A stretch of 49,329 nt of DNA from Candidatus Methanophagales archaeon (GTDB lineage Archaea; Halobacteriota; Syntropharchaeia; Alkanophagales; Methanospirareceae): contig WSZT01000064.1 in assembly GCA_013139985.1 (NCBI GenBank), positions 1-49,329 on the forward strand, written 5' to 3'. The number at the start of each line of letters is the position of its first letter. The first letter of the stretch is position 1. Position numbers and translations under genes: made by a program. The notes beneath the pieces are model-generated. The model was not told where the DNA came from. It worked only from the letters and a program-made list of their open reading frames with translations, and ran no database searches. Shown in pieces: positions 17,523-26,540 of this stretch.

Positions 17523-17927
17523 ATGGTTGAAATGGATATATCAAAAGAGAAGAAGGTAAGAGAGGTGATGACGCGAGGTGTTATTACTGTAGCGCACGAC
17601 ACGCCCGTGAATGAAATTGTCAAAATCCTGGTGAGGAAGGACATATCCGGTATTGCGGTAACTGCGCCCGATAACGAGGCAGTGGGTGTTATATCTGAGA
17701 TAGACATCATAAAATTCATGGACAAGGATTGGAGCATCTTAACGGCAGAGGATGTTATGTCCCACTTCGTGAGGGCAATAGACCCGGAAACAACGCTAAG
17801 GAGAGCCGCAGATACTATGAAGGAGTTGAACATACATAGATTATTAGTACTCTCTCTAAGTCCCGCTCCAGGCGTACCCATAGGGATATTATCTGCGAGT
17901 GATATACTGAGAGCGATTGTCAAGTGA
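17523..17927 (+). CDS. Two-CBS-domain protein
   Basis: 134 residues made almost entirely of a CBS pair (Bateman module): first VREVMTRGVITVAHDTPVNE ...GIAVTAPDNEAVGVISEIDI, second AEDVMSHFVRAIDPETTLRR ...HRLLVLS...GILSASDILRA. Such modules bind adenosine nucleotides or SAM and regulate other proteins; the partner is unknown. Two further in-frame ATG codons lie close by; ATG 17523 is taken. nadA starts 39 nt downstream on the same strand with its own AT-rich upstream sequence. Confidence 0.85.
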   Translation: MVEMDISKEKKVREVMTRGVITVAHDTPVNEIVKILVRKDISGIAVTAPDNEAVGVISEIDIIKFMDKDWSILTAEDVMSHFVRAIDPETTLRRAADTMKELNIHRLLVLSLSPAPGVPIGILSASDILRAIVK

Positions 17928-17966
17928 AAAGATTAATTTAATCAGAATGGATAGATATATAATTGT

Positions 17967-18887
17967 ATGGACAAGTGGAAAGGGTACGTAGAGCGGATAG
18001 AAAGGTTAAAGCGTAGGAAAAACGCAATAATTTTAGCTCATAACTACCAGCGGGCAGAAGTTCAGGATATAGCGGAGTTTGTTGGCGACTCCTTAGAGCT
18101 TGCGAGGAAGGCGGTAGATACGACCTCAGATATTATAATCTTCTGCGGCGTTGATTTCATGGCAGAAACCGCGGCGATACTGAATCCCGATAAAAGAGTA
18201 TTTATTCCTGATCTTGGTGCGATATGCCCAATGGCACAGCAATTACCGGCAGATGATTTGCTTCTAGCAAAGCGAGAGCATCCGGACGCCGAGGTTGTGC
18301 TCTACGTAAACACACTTGCAGAAAGTAAGGTGCTCGCTGACTGCATCTGCACCTCTGCAAATGCTCAGGAGATAGTTAGGGCTATGGACACATCAACTAT
18401 CCTCTTTGGTCCTGACCACAATTTAGCATATCACGCACAAAAGGCAACCACAAAGCGGATTATTGCGGTGCCCGAACATGGGCTCTGCCCATCACATCAT
18501 CAGATAGTATTAGAGGATTTAATGAATGCGAAGGAAGCGCACCCAGAAGCTAAAATCGCCGTTCATCCCGAGTGCATTCCCGAAGTTCAAGACAACGCGG
18601 ATTATATCGCTTCAACGAGTGGCATGGTGAAAATTTGCAATGAAGTGGCGGATACGGAATTCTTGATCGGCACAGAAATCGGGCTACTGCATAGGCTCAA
18701 GAAGGAATTGCCGGGAAAGGAATTTTATCCCATCTCCGATACCGCAGTCTGTCCGCAGATGAAGATACACACTTTGGCGAAGATAGAAGCGGCATTAGAG
18801 AAGGAGAAGCCCGAAGTTGTTGTTAAGAAAGAAATTATGGATAAGGCGAGGAAACCTATTGAGCGGATGCTTGAAATATCAAAATAA
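17967..18887 (+). CDS. nadA: Quinolinate synthase
   Basis: Condenses iminoaspartate with dihydroxyacetone phosphate to quinolinate, an NAD precursor, using a [4Fe-4S] cluster. 306 residues as usual. Family motifs: AIILAHNYQRAEVQDIAEFV GDSLELA at the N-terminus and FCGVDFMAETA. The three cluster cysteines are all present with correct spacing: C87 (AICPMAQ), C174 (HGLCPSHH), C262 (TAVCPQM). The nadB/aspartate dehydrogenase and nadC partners are not in the window. Ends 12 nt from the convergent acyl-CoA dehydrogenase gene. Confidence 0.96.
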   Translation: MDKWKGYVERIERLKRRKNAIILAHNYQRAEVQDIAEFVGDSLELARKAVDTTSDIIIFCGVDFMAETAAILNPDKRVFIPDLGAICPMAQQLPADDLLLAKREHPDAEVVLYVNTLAESKVLADCICTSANAQEIVRAMDTSTILFGPDHNLAYHAQKATTKRIIAVPEHGLCPSHHQIVLEDLMNAKEAHPEAKIAVHPECIPEVQDNADYIASTSGMVKICNEVADTEFLIGTEIGLLHRLKKELPGKEFYPISDTAVCPQMKIHTLAKIEAALEKEKPEVVVKKEIMDKARKPIERMLEISK

Positions 18888-18899
18888 GCACATTCTTTT

Positions 18900-20042
18900 T
18901 CATCGTAACTCGTCTCGCGCTATCACCAGTCTCTGTATCTCCGAGGTGCCAACAGCAATGCTAAGTATCTTCGCATCTCGATAATACCGTTCCGCAGGGC
19001 ATTCCTTCGTGCAGCCATAGCCGCCGTGGATTTGCACTGTGTTTGTAGCGGCTCTTTGCGCAACTTCCGAGGCATAAAGCTTAGCAATTGACGCATATTT
19101 TGTGATCTTCTCGCCTTTATCCGCGAGATGAGCCGCTTTGTAGGTGAGTAATCTCGCTGCTTCTACTTCCACGGCCATGTCTGCGAGCATAAATTGAACT
19201 GCCTGGAAATTAGCAATTGGTTGTGATGATTGTCTTCGCTCTTTTGCATACTTCTTGGAGAGGTCCAGGCAAGCTTGAGTAATGCCGACCCCAACGCTAC
19301 TCATTGCTATTCTATCCCTGTCCAGAGTACCCATCGCTATTTTGAATCCGTCGCCTTCGCTGCCAAGCAAGTTCTCCTCAGGAACTCTACAATCATTGAA
19401 CTTCAACCCGCCAACAATACAACTACGCATACCCAGCATATCGTCGATGCCCGCAAAAGAGAATCCTTTTGTCCCTTTCTCCACGATGAAAGCACTCATC
19501 CCGGCCCTTTTTTTGCCCTTATCCGTATATGCAAAAACAATGTATATATCTGCAACAGAGGTATTCGTGATATACGCCTTTCTACCGTTCAGCAGATATT
19601 CATCACCTTCATGAACAGCATTTGTATCAATAGCGGTGGGATCGGAACCTGCACTGGGCTCGGTTAAAGCGAATGCCCCCAACTTCGTACCTTCACACAG
19701 GGGCCTGAGATATTTCTGTTTCTGCTCCTCTGTACCTGCGTAGTAGATGGGGAATATTGTGATGAGCCCGGCAGAGCTTAGAAACCCAATGCTTGCACTT
19801 GCTCTTGAAAGCTCTTCGACCACAGCTACATAGCTCGCCATCGTAGCACTTGCACCGCCGTATTTTCGTGGAAAAGGAATACCATAAAGTTTTAGCTCGG
19901 CCATCCTCTTCACTAAATCTCGCGGGAACTTCCCTTTTTTGTCTATCTCGGCCGCTCTTGGCATTATCTCTATCTCTGCAAACTGCCTCGCTATGCGCTG
20001 AAACGCCTTCTCACTCTCTTTTAATTCAAATTCCATTCCCAT
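18900..20042 (-). CDS. Acyl-CoA dehydrogenase family flavoprotein with atypical catalytic position
   Basis: 380 residues from ATG 20042, the normal size; the frame runs to 20168 but the extra 42 residues are hydrophobic and unlike the family. Start: MGMEFELKESEKAFQRIARQ. FAD-binding blocks ALTEPSAGSD (125-134) and KAYITN; C-terminal QIHGGYGCTKECPAERYYRD. The site of the usual catalytic Glu in short/medium-chain enzymes (Y-E-G-T-S) is IAVGTSEIQR here: Val364. At the alternative Glu site of isovaleryl/long-chain enzymes (LDLERL) the sequence is LDRDRI: Asp243. So it may use Asp as base, or not dehydrogenate. The family oxidises acyl-CoA thioesters with ETF as acceptor; no ETF gene is near. Compatible with fatty- or alkyl-acid metabolism in Syntrophoarchaeia. 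Confidence 0.9.
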   Translation of the reverse strand: MGMEFELKESEKAFQRIARQFAEIEIMPRAAEIDKKGKFPRDLVKRMAELKLYGIPFPRKYGGASATMASYVAVVEELSRASASIGFLSSAGLITIFPIYYAGTEEQKQKYLRPLCEGTKLGAFALTEPSAGSDPTAIDTNAVHEGDEYLLNGRKAYITNTSVADIYIVFAYTDKGKKRAGMSAFIVEKGTKGFSFAGIDDMLGMRSCIVGGLKFNDCRVPEENLLGSEGDGFKIAMGTLDRDRIAMSSVGVGITQACLDLSKKYAKERRQSSQPIANFQAVQFMLADMAVEVEAARLLTYKAAHLADKGEKITKYASIAKLYASEVAQRAATNTVQIHGGYGCTKECPAERYYRDAKILSIAVGTSEIQRLVIARDELR

Positions 20043-20203
20043 CACCACAAACCGTTCATTAATAAAGAAAGCTTTACCAAAGAAATCTTTTATTAAAGGT
20101 GCATATAAATAAAGAAAGAAAGTGAAGATAAAAAAGTTAGCGAGTGTAAGTTGCCTGGGAGTAAGCAACCGTTAAACCCAATCAAAAGAAGGAGGAAAAG
20201 AAA

Positions 20204-21427
20204 CTGACTAAGCCTTCGGTGAACATAGGAATGGTAGGACACGTAGATCATGGTAAGACGACCTTAGTGAACGCTCTGTCTGGTGAATGGACTGACAGAC
20301 ACAGCGAGGAGGTCAAGAGAGGTATATCAATAAGACTAGGCTATGCAGACGCTACATTCAGGCGATGCCCAGCTTGTAACGAGCCGGATTGCTACACGGT
20401 GGAAGAGATATGCAAGCTTTGTGGCTCGAAGACGGAAGAGCTGCGAACTGTTTCTTTTGTCGACTCTCCGGGGCATGAAGCGTTAATGGCGACTATGCTG
20501 AGCGGTGCAGCGATAATGGATGGTGCCGTTCTTCTTATTGCTGCTACCGAGCCATGTCCCCAACCGCAGACAAAGGAGCACCTGATGGCCCTAAATGTAA
20601 TAGGCATAGATAAAATCGTAATTGCGCAGAATAAAATAGATCTCGTTTCGCGTGAAGAGGCGATAGAGCATTATGCGCAAATAAAGGAGTTTCTAAAGGG
20701 TACAATAGCGGAAAATGCACCTATTGTGCCTATCGCGGCACAGCAATCAGCAAATGTTGATGTGTTGATACAGGCTATAGAGAAAACTGTACCCACACCG
20801 CAACGTTCCTTTGATCTAGCACCGCGGATGCACATTGCACGTTCCTTCGATGTGAATAAGCCCGGAACGCCAATAAAAGCCTTAAAGGGTGGTGTAATCG
20901 GCGGTTCTCTACTGCAGGGTAGGTTGAGTGCAGATGACAAATTAGAAATAAAACCTGGAAGGAAAGTGTCAACTAAAGGCAAAGAAGAGTGGATACCAAT
21001 AGAAACAGAGATAACCTCGATAATGGTGGGTGGCAATCAAGTAAAAGAGGTGACTCCGGGTGGATTAATCGGCATCGGCACAAAGTTGGACCCGGGCATG
21101 ACGAGGGAGGACACTTTAGTAGGTCAGTGTGTTGGTAATCCTGGCTCCTTGCCACCAACATGGAATGAACTCAGTATACAATTTCACCTTTTGAAACGCG
21201 TTGTTGGTGTAGCAAAGGAGGTGGAGGTTAAGGCGATTAAAGTGCGTGAGTATGTAATGCTGAGTATCGGAACGGCAATCACCATGGGCTTGGTGAAAAG
21301 GGTGACTAAGGACACTATTGATGTGGCTCTGAGCAGACCGATATGTGCAGAAAAGGGCGCTTTAGTGGCTATCGGGATGAAGATAGGTGCTCGATGGCAT
21401 TTAATCGGTGCAGGGAGTATAGCGTGA
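20204..21427 (+). CDS. Translation initiation factor aIF2, gamma subunit
   Basis: GTPase core of archaeal IF2, which carries Met-tRNAi to the small ribosomal subunit. G1 GHVDHGKT, switch [17 protein letters not shown]3 DSPGH, G4 QNKIDL; a zinc knuckle C-P-A-C...C-x2-C ([15 protein letters not shown]) specific to the gamma subunit. The usual reported start would be GTG 20219, but that leaves 23 nt to the strong GGAGG (20191-20195) and cuts off the family N-terminus. CTG 20204, 8 nt after GGAGG, gives [19 protein letters not shown], the usual sequence; no ATG, GTG or TTG exists between the upstream stop and 20219. Upstream are a TATA box (20103-20109) and a small hairpin (gttgc/gcaac, 20150-20169). 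Confidence 0.95.
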   Translation: MTKPSVNIGMVGHVDHGKTTLVNALSGEWTDRHSEEVKRGISIRLGYADATFRRCPACNEPDCYTVEEICKLCGSKTEELRTVSFVDSPGHEALMATMLSGAAIMDGAVLLIAATEPCPQPQTKEHLMALNVIGIDKIVIAQNKIDLVSREEAIEHYAQIKEFLKGTIAENAPIVPIAAQQSANVDVLIQAIEKTVPTPQRSFDLAPRMHIARSFDVNKPGTPIKALKGGVIGGSLLQGRLSADDKLEIKPGRKVSTKGKEEWIPIETEITSIMVGGNQVKEVTPGGLIGIGTKLDPGMTREDTLVGQCVGNPGSLPPTWNELSIQFHLLKRVVGVAKEVEVKAIKVREYVMLSIGTAITMGLVKRVTKDTIDVALSRPICAEKGALVAIGMKIGARWHLIGAGSIA

Positions 21428-21613
21428 ACGTTGTAATTGCTCAATATTTTGTGGTGTAAATTCTAAACGCATATTTGTAAACTCATCTGCCAAATATGCC
21501 AAAAAAGAATTGAAAAGACGCTAATCTAAGTTTTATGTTTTATCTACAAAAGCAGCAGGAATAACCAAAGAGGCATGAAGATTATCTTATTGCCTCTGAT
21601 TTTCTCTTGCTTA

Positions 21614-21802
21614 TCAAAGAACATCTATCACAACGGTATGCGACATCTCATTGATTTCCTTTATCCGACCCTTTGTGTTTTGGGTCTCGCCTAATATCCC
21701 CCGGAGCTTTATATCTTCTCCCTCTATTTCTATCAGAACCACGTCCTCCATAAGCAATTCTCTACCGCTTCCGCTTTCTATTAGCACACTTAATTCGCAC
21801 AT
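21614..21802 (-). CDS. CooT-like small nickel-binding protein
   Basis: 62 residues from MCELSVLIESGSGRELLMED, then VVLIEIEGEDIKLRGILGET, and ending KGRIKEINEMSHTVVIDVL. This matches the CooT family: Met-Cys start with Cys2 as the nickel ligand, ELLMEDVV, and a compact beta barrel. CooT aids nickel delivery to carbon monoxide dehydrogenase, so it fits with the CODH/ACS genes 6 kb away. The frame extends seven codons further (to 21823), but the MCE start is the conserved one. Divergent from the MFS gene with 42 nt between, where both promoters must overlap. Confidence 0.78.
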   Translation of the reverse strand: MCELSVLIESGSGRELLMEDVVLIEIEGEDIKLRGILGETQNTKGRIKEINEMSHTVVIDVL

Positions 21803-21844
21803 GATATATGTATGTATTAGCACGCATCATAAAAAGGAAGTGAG

Positions 21845-23011
21845 ATGAAAAACGTAAAGAAGACAGGACTTACTCTTTTATCTTTAAGTGCATCACATGG
21901 TTTGATGCACATCCTGGCTATTGCACTACCCGCACTATCACTCTTAGTAAAAGACGAGTTTCAATTATCGAACACCACGGTAGGACTGCTTTCTTTTGCT
22001 TTCGCAGCAGCTATCGGATTTGGCGGCATACCTTCGGGCATGCTATCCGATAGATCTGATGGAATAAAGCTAATAAGTATCGGATTCTTCTCCATTGCCA
22101 TTCTCTCTGCTTTTTTACTCATTGTCCCGAATTTTTTATCGGTTGCCCTTATTTTCATCACCATTGGTTTTCTTCTCAGTTTATACCATCCCGCAGCTCT
22201 ATCACATATCGCGAAATCTTTCGGGGACAAACGCGGGAAAGCATATGGCGTGCATGAGATCGGAGCGAGCATAGGGGCTGCCATAGCGCCATTAATAGCG
22301 GGCTTTATTTGTCTCTACTACGGTTGGCGTTTCGTCTACCCGGTTTTGGCAATACCTATGATTATTATCGCTCTTTTACTGATCAGATTACGAAGGAACT
22401 CGAAAAGGGATAGAAAGAAGCAAAGCAGTGAGGAGCAATCCAATGTAAATGACCTACTAGTTTTTCTTCGCCAAATTATAAGAACCGGTTCGATAAGAAA
22501 GGTTTACATAACCGAGTGCATATTTGGTTTTGTTTTCGTTGGTGCACTGACTTTCGTCCCCGTTTTCCTTGATGAAGCAAAAGGGCTGGGCCCTGCGCTT
22601 GCAATAACAGTAACATGCGTGTTTACAGTGGGAGGGGCGATGGGTAAAGTTATTGGTGGGCATTTCTCTGACCTCCTAGGCGAGCGAAAAGTGATGTCTA
22701 TTGGTTTTTTTCTCACTGCGCCTCTATTTCTTATTCTTGCCTTTCTTCCTTTATTCTGGGCTATTCTAACCTTGGCTCTTGCAGGCACGATTTTACCCAC
22801 TGTTCTCTCTGCTATAATATCCACGGTGGGCAAGGAAATAGAGCCGTCAAGGACAGGAATAGCGTTTGGTTTCTTGCTGCTGGCGGGATTCGGCTTCGGG
22901 TCTATTTCGCCTCTCCTCCTGGGTTTGGTAAGCGACAGTTTTGGTATCTCAGCGGTCTTCTATCCTATTGTGATTGCTATAGTAATTGGCGGAATCTTAA
23001 ACAGCGCTTAG
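21845..23011 (+). CDS. MFS family transporter
   Basis: 388 residues with about 12 hydrophobic membrane segments and a charged central loop (RLRRNSKRDRKKQSSEEQSN, about 185-204). The loop between segments 2 and 3 reads GGIPSGMLSDRSDGIKLI and the matching second-half loop IGGHFSDLLGERKVMSI, the MFS motif A G-x3-D-R-x-G-R in variant form. Substrate unknown. ATG 21845 has a good ggaagtgag ribosome binding site. Divergent from the CooT-like gene, no obvious operon. Confidence 0.85.
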   Translation: MKNVKKTGLTLLSLSASHGLMHILAIALPALSLLVKDEFQLSNTTVGLLSFAFAAAIGFGGIPSGMLSDRSDGIKLISIGFFSIAILSAFLLIVPNFLSVALIFITIGFLLSLYHPAALSHIAKSFGDKRGKAYGVHEIGASIGAAIAPLIAGFICLYYGWRFVYPVLAIPMIIIALLLIRLRRNSKRDRKKQSSEEQSNVNDLLVFLRQIIRTGSIRKVYITECIFGFVFVGALTFVPVFLDEAKGLGPALAITVTCVFTVGGAMGKVIGGHFSDLLGERKVMSIGFFLTAPLFLILAFLPLFWAILTLALAGTILPTVLSAIISTVGKEIEPSRTGIAFGFLLLAGFGFGSISPLLLGLVSDSFGISAVFYPIVIAIVIGGILNSA

Positions 23012-23133
23012 AATGCTGATCTGTAATTGCAGAATGCAAATGTAAAAATGCAAAAACTAAAGGGCGGGGAAATGCCACAGTAGAGAGAGTGGTAAATTTG
23101 TATATATACGATCAAGAATAAGATGAAGAGAAG

Positions 23134-23625
23134 ATGAATGAACGAATGATACAGACGCTGATACCACGTGCGTTTTTTGTCACTTCCGGCGTGGGCATGG
23201 ACTCCGAGCAGGCGGCCGCTTTCGACTTCGCTTTATACGATGCCGGGATAGGTGAATGCAATCTGGTAGGGGTATCATCTATACTCCCTGCAAAAGCAAT
23301 AGAAACAGAAAGAAGTAAAGTGATCTTAACACCAGGAGAAATAACCTTCTGCGTAATGTCAAGAGCAGATGGTAAGTCGGGCGAGGTCATTGGCGCTGGT
23401 ATCGGATACGGCCGAAAGGTAGGAGAAAATGGAAGTGGCATCATCTGTGAGCATCATGGACATCATTCAGAGACATATATAACTGCGAAGATAAGGAAAA
23501 AGCTATATAAGATGGCGGAGATTCGCACTAAGGAGATTGTTGTGAATGATCTAAAAGCGAAGTCAGTAGAAGTAGAAGAAGAAAAGTTTGGGTCCGTGGT
23601 AGTGGCACTGGTGTTTGTATTTTGA
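23134..23625 (+). CDS. pdaD: Pyruvoyl-dependent arginine decarboxylase
   Basis: Decarboxylates arginine to agmatine, the first step of archaeal polyamine synthesis. 163 residues, the size of the Methanocaldococcus jannaschii enzyme. The proenzyme self-cleaves at the Ser-Ser pair in LVGVSSILPAKAI (S48-S49), forming the pyruvoyl group. Other family blocks: PRAFFVTSGVG near the N-terminus and HGHHSETYITAKIRKKLYKM. TATA-like gtatatatac lies at about 23099-23108. Monocistronic; radA follows 66 nt later with its own upstream AT-rich element. Confidence 0.95.
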   Translation: MNERMIQTLIPRAFFVTSGVGMDSEQAAAFDFALYDAGIGECNLVGVSSILPAKAIETERSKVILTPGEITFCVMSRADGKSGEVIGAGIGYGRKVGENGSGIICEHHGHHSETYITAKIRKKLYKMAEIRTKEIVVNDLKAKSVEVEEEKFGSVVVALVFVF

Positions 23626-23691
23626 GTGGAATGGAAATATAAATTAATATCGGATGTACCATTATAATACAGGACGAGGTGAAGAGAGAAA

Positions 23692-24639
23692 GTGGATATA
23701 GAGGAGTTACCCGGTGTTGGCCCCGCAATAGCGGAGAAGCTGCGTGAATCGGGTTATAATTCATTGGAAGCGATAGCAGTGGCGTCTCCCGCGGAACTGG
23801 TAGCGGCTGCTGAGATTGGCGAAGCGACATCAGCGAAGATAATAAATGCCGCGAGGGAAGCCGCGGAAATCGGCGGGTTTGAGACTGGTGATAAGATATT
23901 AGGGCGAAGGCTGGAGATAAGCAAGCTAACTACTGGATCAACATCTTTTGATGATCTATTAGGCGGTGGCCTCGAGACGCAAGCGCTAACAGAGTTTTAT
24001 GGCGAATTCGGCAGTGGAAAGACGCAAATAGCGCATCAACTCGCAGTAAATGTGCAGTCGCCACCGGAGAATGGGGGCTTGAATGGCTCTGTTATAATCA
24101 TTGATACCGAGAACACCTTTAGACCAGAACGGATAAAGGACATGGCGGAAGGTGCTTCGCTTGATCCGGATGAGATTCTTAAAAATATACACGTTGCACG
24201 TGCTTATAACTCAAATCATCAGATCCTGCTGGTAGATAAGGCGGAAAGGCTTGCAGAGGAGCTGATAGATACAGAAAAGCCCGTCCGGTTATTGATAGTT
24301 GACTCAGCAACTGCTCATTTCAGAAGTGAATATGTGGGGCGGGGGACGCTGGCAGACCGACAGCAGAAGATAAACAAGCATTTACATGACACTCTCAGGT
24401 TTGGCGATCTCAATAACGCCGTAGTGATGATAACCAACCAGGTGCAAGTGAGACCAGACGCCTTCTTCGGCGACCCTACAAGACCCATAGGTGGTCATGT
24501 GGTGGGTCATACCGCTACTTTCAGATTATATCTGAGAAAGTCAAAAGGCGAGAAGAGGATAGCACGGTTAGTTGATTCGCCTAACCTACCAGAAGCGGAA
24601 GCGGTGTTCACAGTATCAAAAGTGGGAATTAGGGATTAA
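23692..24639 (+). CDS. radA: DNA repair and recombination protein RadA
   Basis: Archaeal RecA/Rad51 recombinase that forms ATP-dependent filaments on single-stranded DNA. 315 residues, starting from GTG. An N-terminal helix-hairpin-helix ([20 protein letters not shown]) precedes the ATPase core. Walker A is GEFGSGKT (about 103-110), Walker [13 protein letters not shown], loop L1 [12 protein letters not shown], loop L2 region [26 protein letters not shown]-like tataaattaatat is at 23638-23650. Convergent with the CBS/zinc protein, ends 13 nt apart. Confidence 0.97.
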   Translation: MDIEELPGVGPAIAEKLRESGYNSLEAIAVASPAELVAAAEIGEATSAKIINAAREAAEIGGFETGDKILGRRLEISKLTTGSTSFDDLLGGGLETQALTEFYGEFGSGKTQIAHQLAVNVQSPPENGGLNGSVIIIDTENTFRPERIKDMAEGASLDPDEILKNIHVARAYNSNHQILLVDKAERLAEELIDTEKPVRLLIVDSATAHFRSEYVGRGTLADRQQKINKHLHDTLRFGDLNNAVVMITNQVQVRPDAFFGDPTRPIGGHVVGHTATFRLYLRKSKGEKRIARLVDSPNLPEAEAVFTVSKVGIRD

Positions 24640-24652
24640 AGTATCAACAGAT

Positions 24653-25219
24653 TTACTCTTCTGCATCTAGCTCATCTTTACAACTGTCGCAGAGCATCAG
24701 CCCGTCTTTCATTTCTAGGTAATTTGAGAAGGTTCCACATTTCTCGCATATGCCCTGCTCCATTCCCTCATCCTCTTCTATACCCATTATATCTCTTTCC
24801 ACCTGCATCTCTATCAGATCGGCCAGTATCGAATTCATCTGTGAGGAAACTGAGAGTATATCTACATCGGCTACTATGCCCACCAACTTGCCATTTTCTA
24901 TTACCGGTAGCTTCCTTATCTTCCCCCTCGCCATTTTCTTTACTATATCCGATAGAGGATCGTTCGACGATGCAGTTATTATCGGTGCAGTCATGACATC
25001 TTTTAGTTTCACCGCGCTCGGTGGGATGTCTTTACTTACCAGCTCGCTAAGTATATCTCCCTGTGTAACTATGCCTTCCGGCCTACCGCTTTTGAGTACA
25101 ACAATACTATCCACATCGTACTTCTTCATCCGTCTGGCCGCTTCCGTAACGTTCATGTTCCTACTTCCGGTTACTACTTCTCGCACCATTATATCCATCA
25201 GCGGTACATCCGTCTCCAT
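24653..25219 (-). CDS. CBS-pair protein with C-terminal zinc ribbon
   Basis: 188 residues. Two CBS repeats (MDIMVREVVTGSRNMNVTEA ...GIVTQGDILSELV; LKDVMTAPIITASSNDPLSD ...VGIVADVDILSV) are followed by a linker helix and a C-terminal Cys4 ribbon CEKCGTFSNYL...LCDSCKDEL. This architecture occurs in many archaea; it is thought to sense adenylate ligands, and the ribbon may bind nucleic acid or protein. A GAGG ribosome binding site precedes ATG 25219. It is divergent from apgM (about 60 nt), with TATA-like sequences for both directions between them. Confidence 0.85.
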   Translation of the reverse strand: METDVPLMDIMVREVVTGSRNMNVTEAARRMKKYDVDSIVVLKSGRPEGIVTQGDILSELVSKDIPPSAVKLKDVMTAPIITASSNDPLSDIVKKMARGKIRKLPVIENGKLVGIVADVDILSVSSQMNSILADLIEMQVERDIMGIEEDEGMEQGICEKCGTFSNYLEMKDGLMLCDSCKDELDAEE

Positions 25220-25280
25220 TTGTCCTCACACAATTATAATATAGAAACCTTTATATGTTTAATTATTGTTGAGTATGGGA

Positions 25281-26480
25281 ATGAAATACGTAATTTTAAT
25301 AGGTGATGGGATGGCCGATTATCCGATCCCTGAGCATGGCGGTAAGACCGCTTTACAAATTGCCAATACGCCAAACCTCGATTCTATCGCTACCCGGGGC
25401 TTTTGCGGCTTGGTTAGGACCATACCGGAGGAGATGGGTGCCGGAAGCGATATAGCCACACTCTCTATTCTTGGTTATGACCCCGCGTTATATTACACTG
25501 GTAGGGGTCCGTTAGAAGCTATGGGGATGCATACACCTCTTGATGATGGCGATATAGCATTCAGATGCAATCTTATAACGGAAGTTGGGGGGCGTATAGT
25601 GGATTACAGTGGTGGACATATAACCGGCGAAGAGGCGCGCGAATTAATAGATGCACTCAATGAAGAATTCCGGGAGGTAGCGATTAAATTTTATCCGGGG
25701 GTTAGTTATCGAAATGTTATGGTTCTCAAATCCACCGATTGTGATTCCTTGGAAGGCTGTGCACCTCCCCATGATATAATTGGTGCACAGTTAGAGGAGA
25801 GCCTACCAAAAGAAGAGCTGCTGCGGGATATTATGCTCACTTCAAGAGCGATTTTGGAAAAGCATGAAATAAACATGAAAAGGGCAGCGAGAAATGAAAG
25901 GAAGGCGAATATGGTATGGCTCTGGAGCGGAGGTAAAAAGCCTGTAATGCCTGCGTTTAGCGAGTTGTATGGCGTGAGTGGTTCTGTTGTTTCAGGCGTG
26001 TATCTAATAAAGGGTATTGGGCGCTGTGCAGGCATGGACATAATAGATGTGCCTGGCGCCACGGGCTATTTTGACACGAATTACGAAGGTAAGGTAGAAT
26101 ATGCATTACGTAGTCTGAAGGCGAAAGATTTTGTTCTGGTCCATGTGGAAGCGCCGGATGAGGCTGGGCATCTCCGCGATCTCGACCTGAAAGTGAATGC
26201 AATAGAGGATTTCGATGCGTTGGTAGTGGGCAAGGTCTTAAAGGGCTTAGCCGATGAATTTGCAGATGTCGGGTACAAGATTTTAGCCATGCCTGACCAC
26301 TATACGCCTGTGTCTGTGGGAACACATACAAAAGAGCCAGTGCCTTTTGCAATTTTCTCTTCACAGGTACAAAGTAAAATGAAGAAGGGTGGGTTTGATG
26401 AAACGTCAGCGAAAAATGGTGAGTTAGGTCTCTTAGATGCACGAGCACAGGATTTGATGCATCTTTTCTTCCGCAACTAA
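25281..26480 (+). CDS. apgM: Cofactor-independent phosphoglycerate mutase, archaeal type
   Basis: Interconverts 3- and 2-phosphoglycerate in glycolysis/gluconeogenesis without 2,3-bisphosphoglycerate. About 399 residues. MKYVILIGDGMADYPIPEHG carries the metal-binding DGM; IANTPNLDSIA follows; the Ser nucleophile lies in EEMGAGSDIATLSILGYD; metal ligands lie in VHVEAPDEAGHLRDLDLK and MPDHYTPVSVGTHTKEPVPF. ATG 25275 (two codons earlier) is possible. A TATA-like tttatat at 25250-25256, 25-30 nt upstream, suggests a leaderless transcript. Confidence 0.93.
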   Translation: MKYVILIGDGMADYPIPEHGGKTALQIANTPNLDSIATRGFCGLVRTIPEEMGAGSDIATLSILGYDPALYYTGRGPLEAMGMHTPLDDGDIAFRCNLITEVGGRIVDYSGGHITGEEARELIDALNEEFREVAIKFYPGVSYRNVMVLKSTDCDSLEGCAPPHDIIGAQLEESLPKEELLRDIMLTSRAILEKHEINMKRAARNERKANMVWLWSGGKKPVMPAFSELYGVSGSVVSGVYLIKGIGRCAGMDIIDVPGATGYFDTNYEGKVEYALRSLKAKDFVLVHVEAPDEAGHLRDLDLKVNAIEDFDALVVGKVLKGLADEFADVGYKILAMPDHYTPVSVGTHTKEPVPFAIFSSQVQSKMKKGGFDETSAKNGELGLLDARAQDLMHLFFRN

Positions 26481-26540
26481 ATACTGCACAATAACCTATC
26501 TCTTTATATATTATGAAAACAAAATAGGTTGATACATAAA

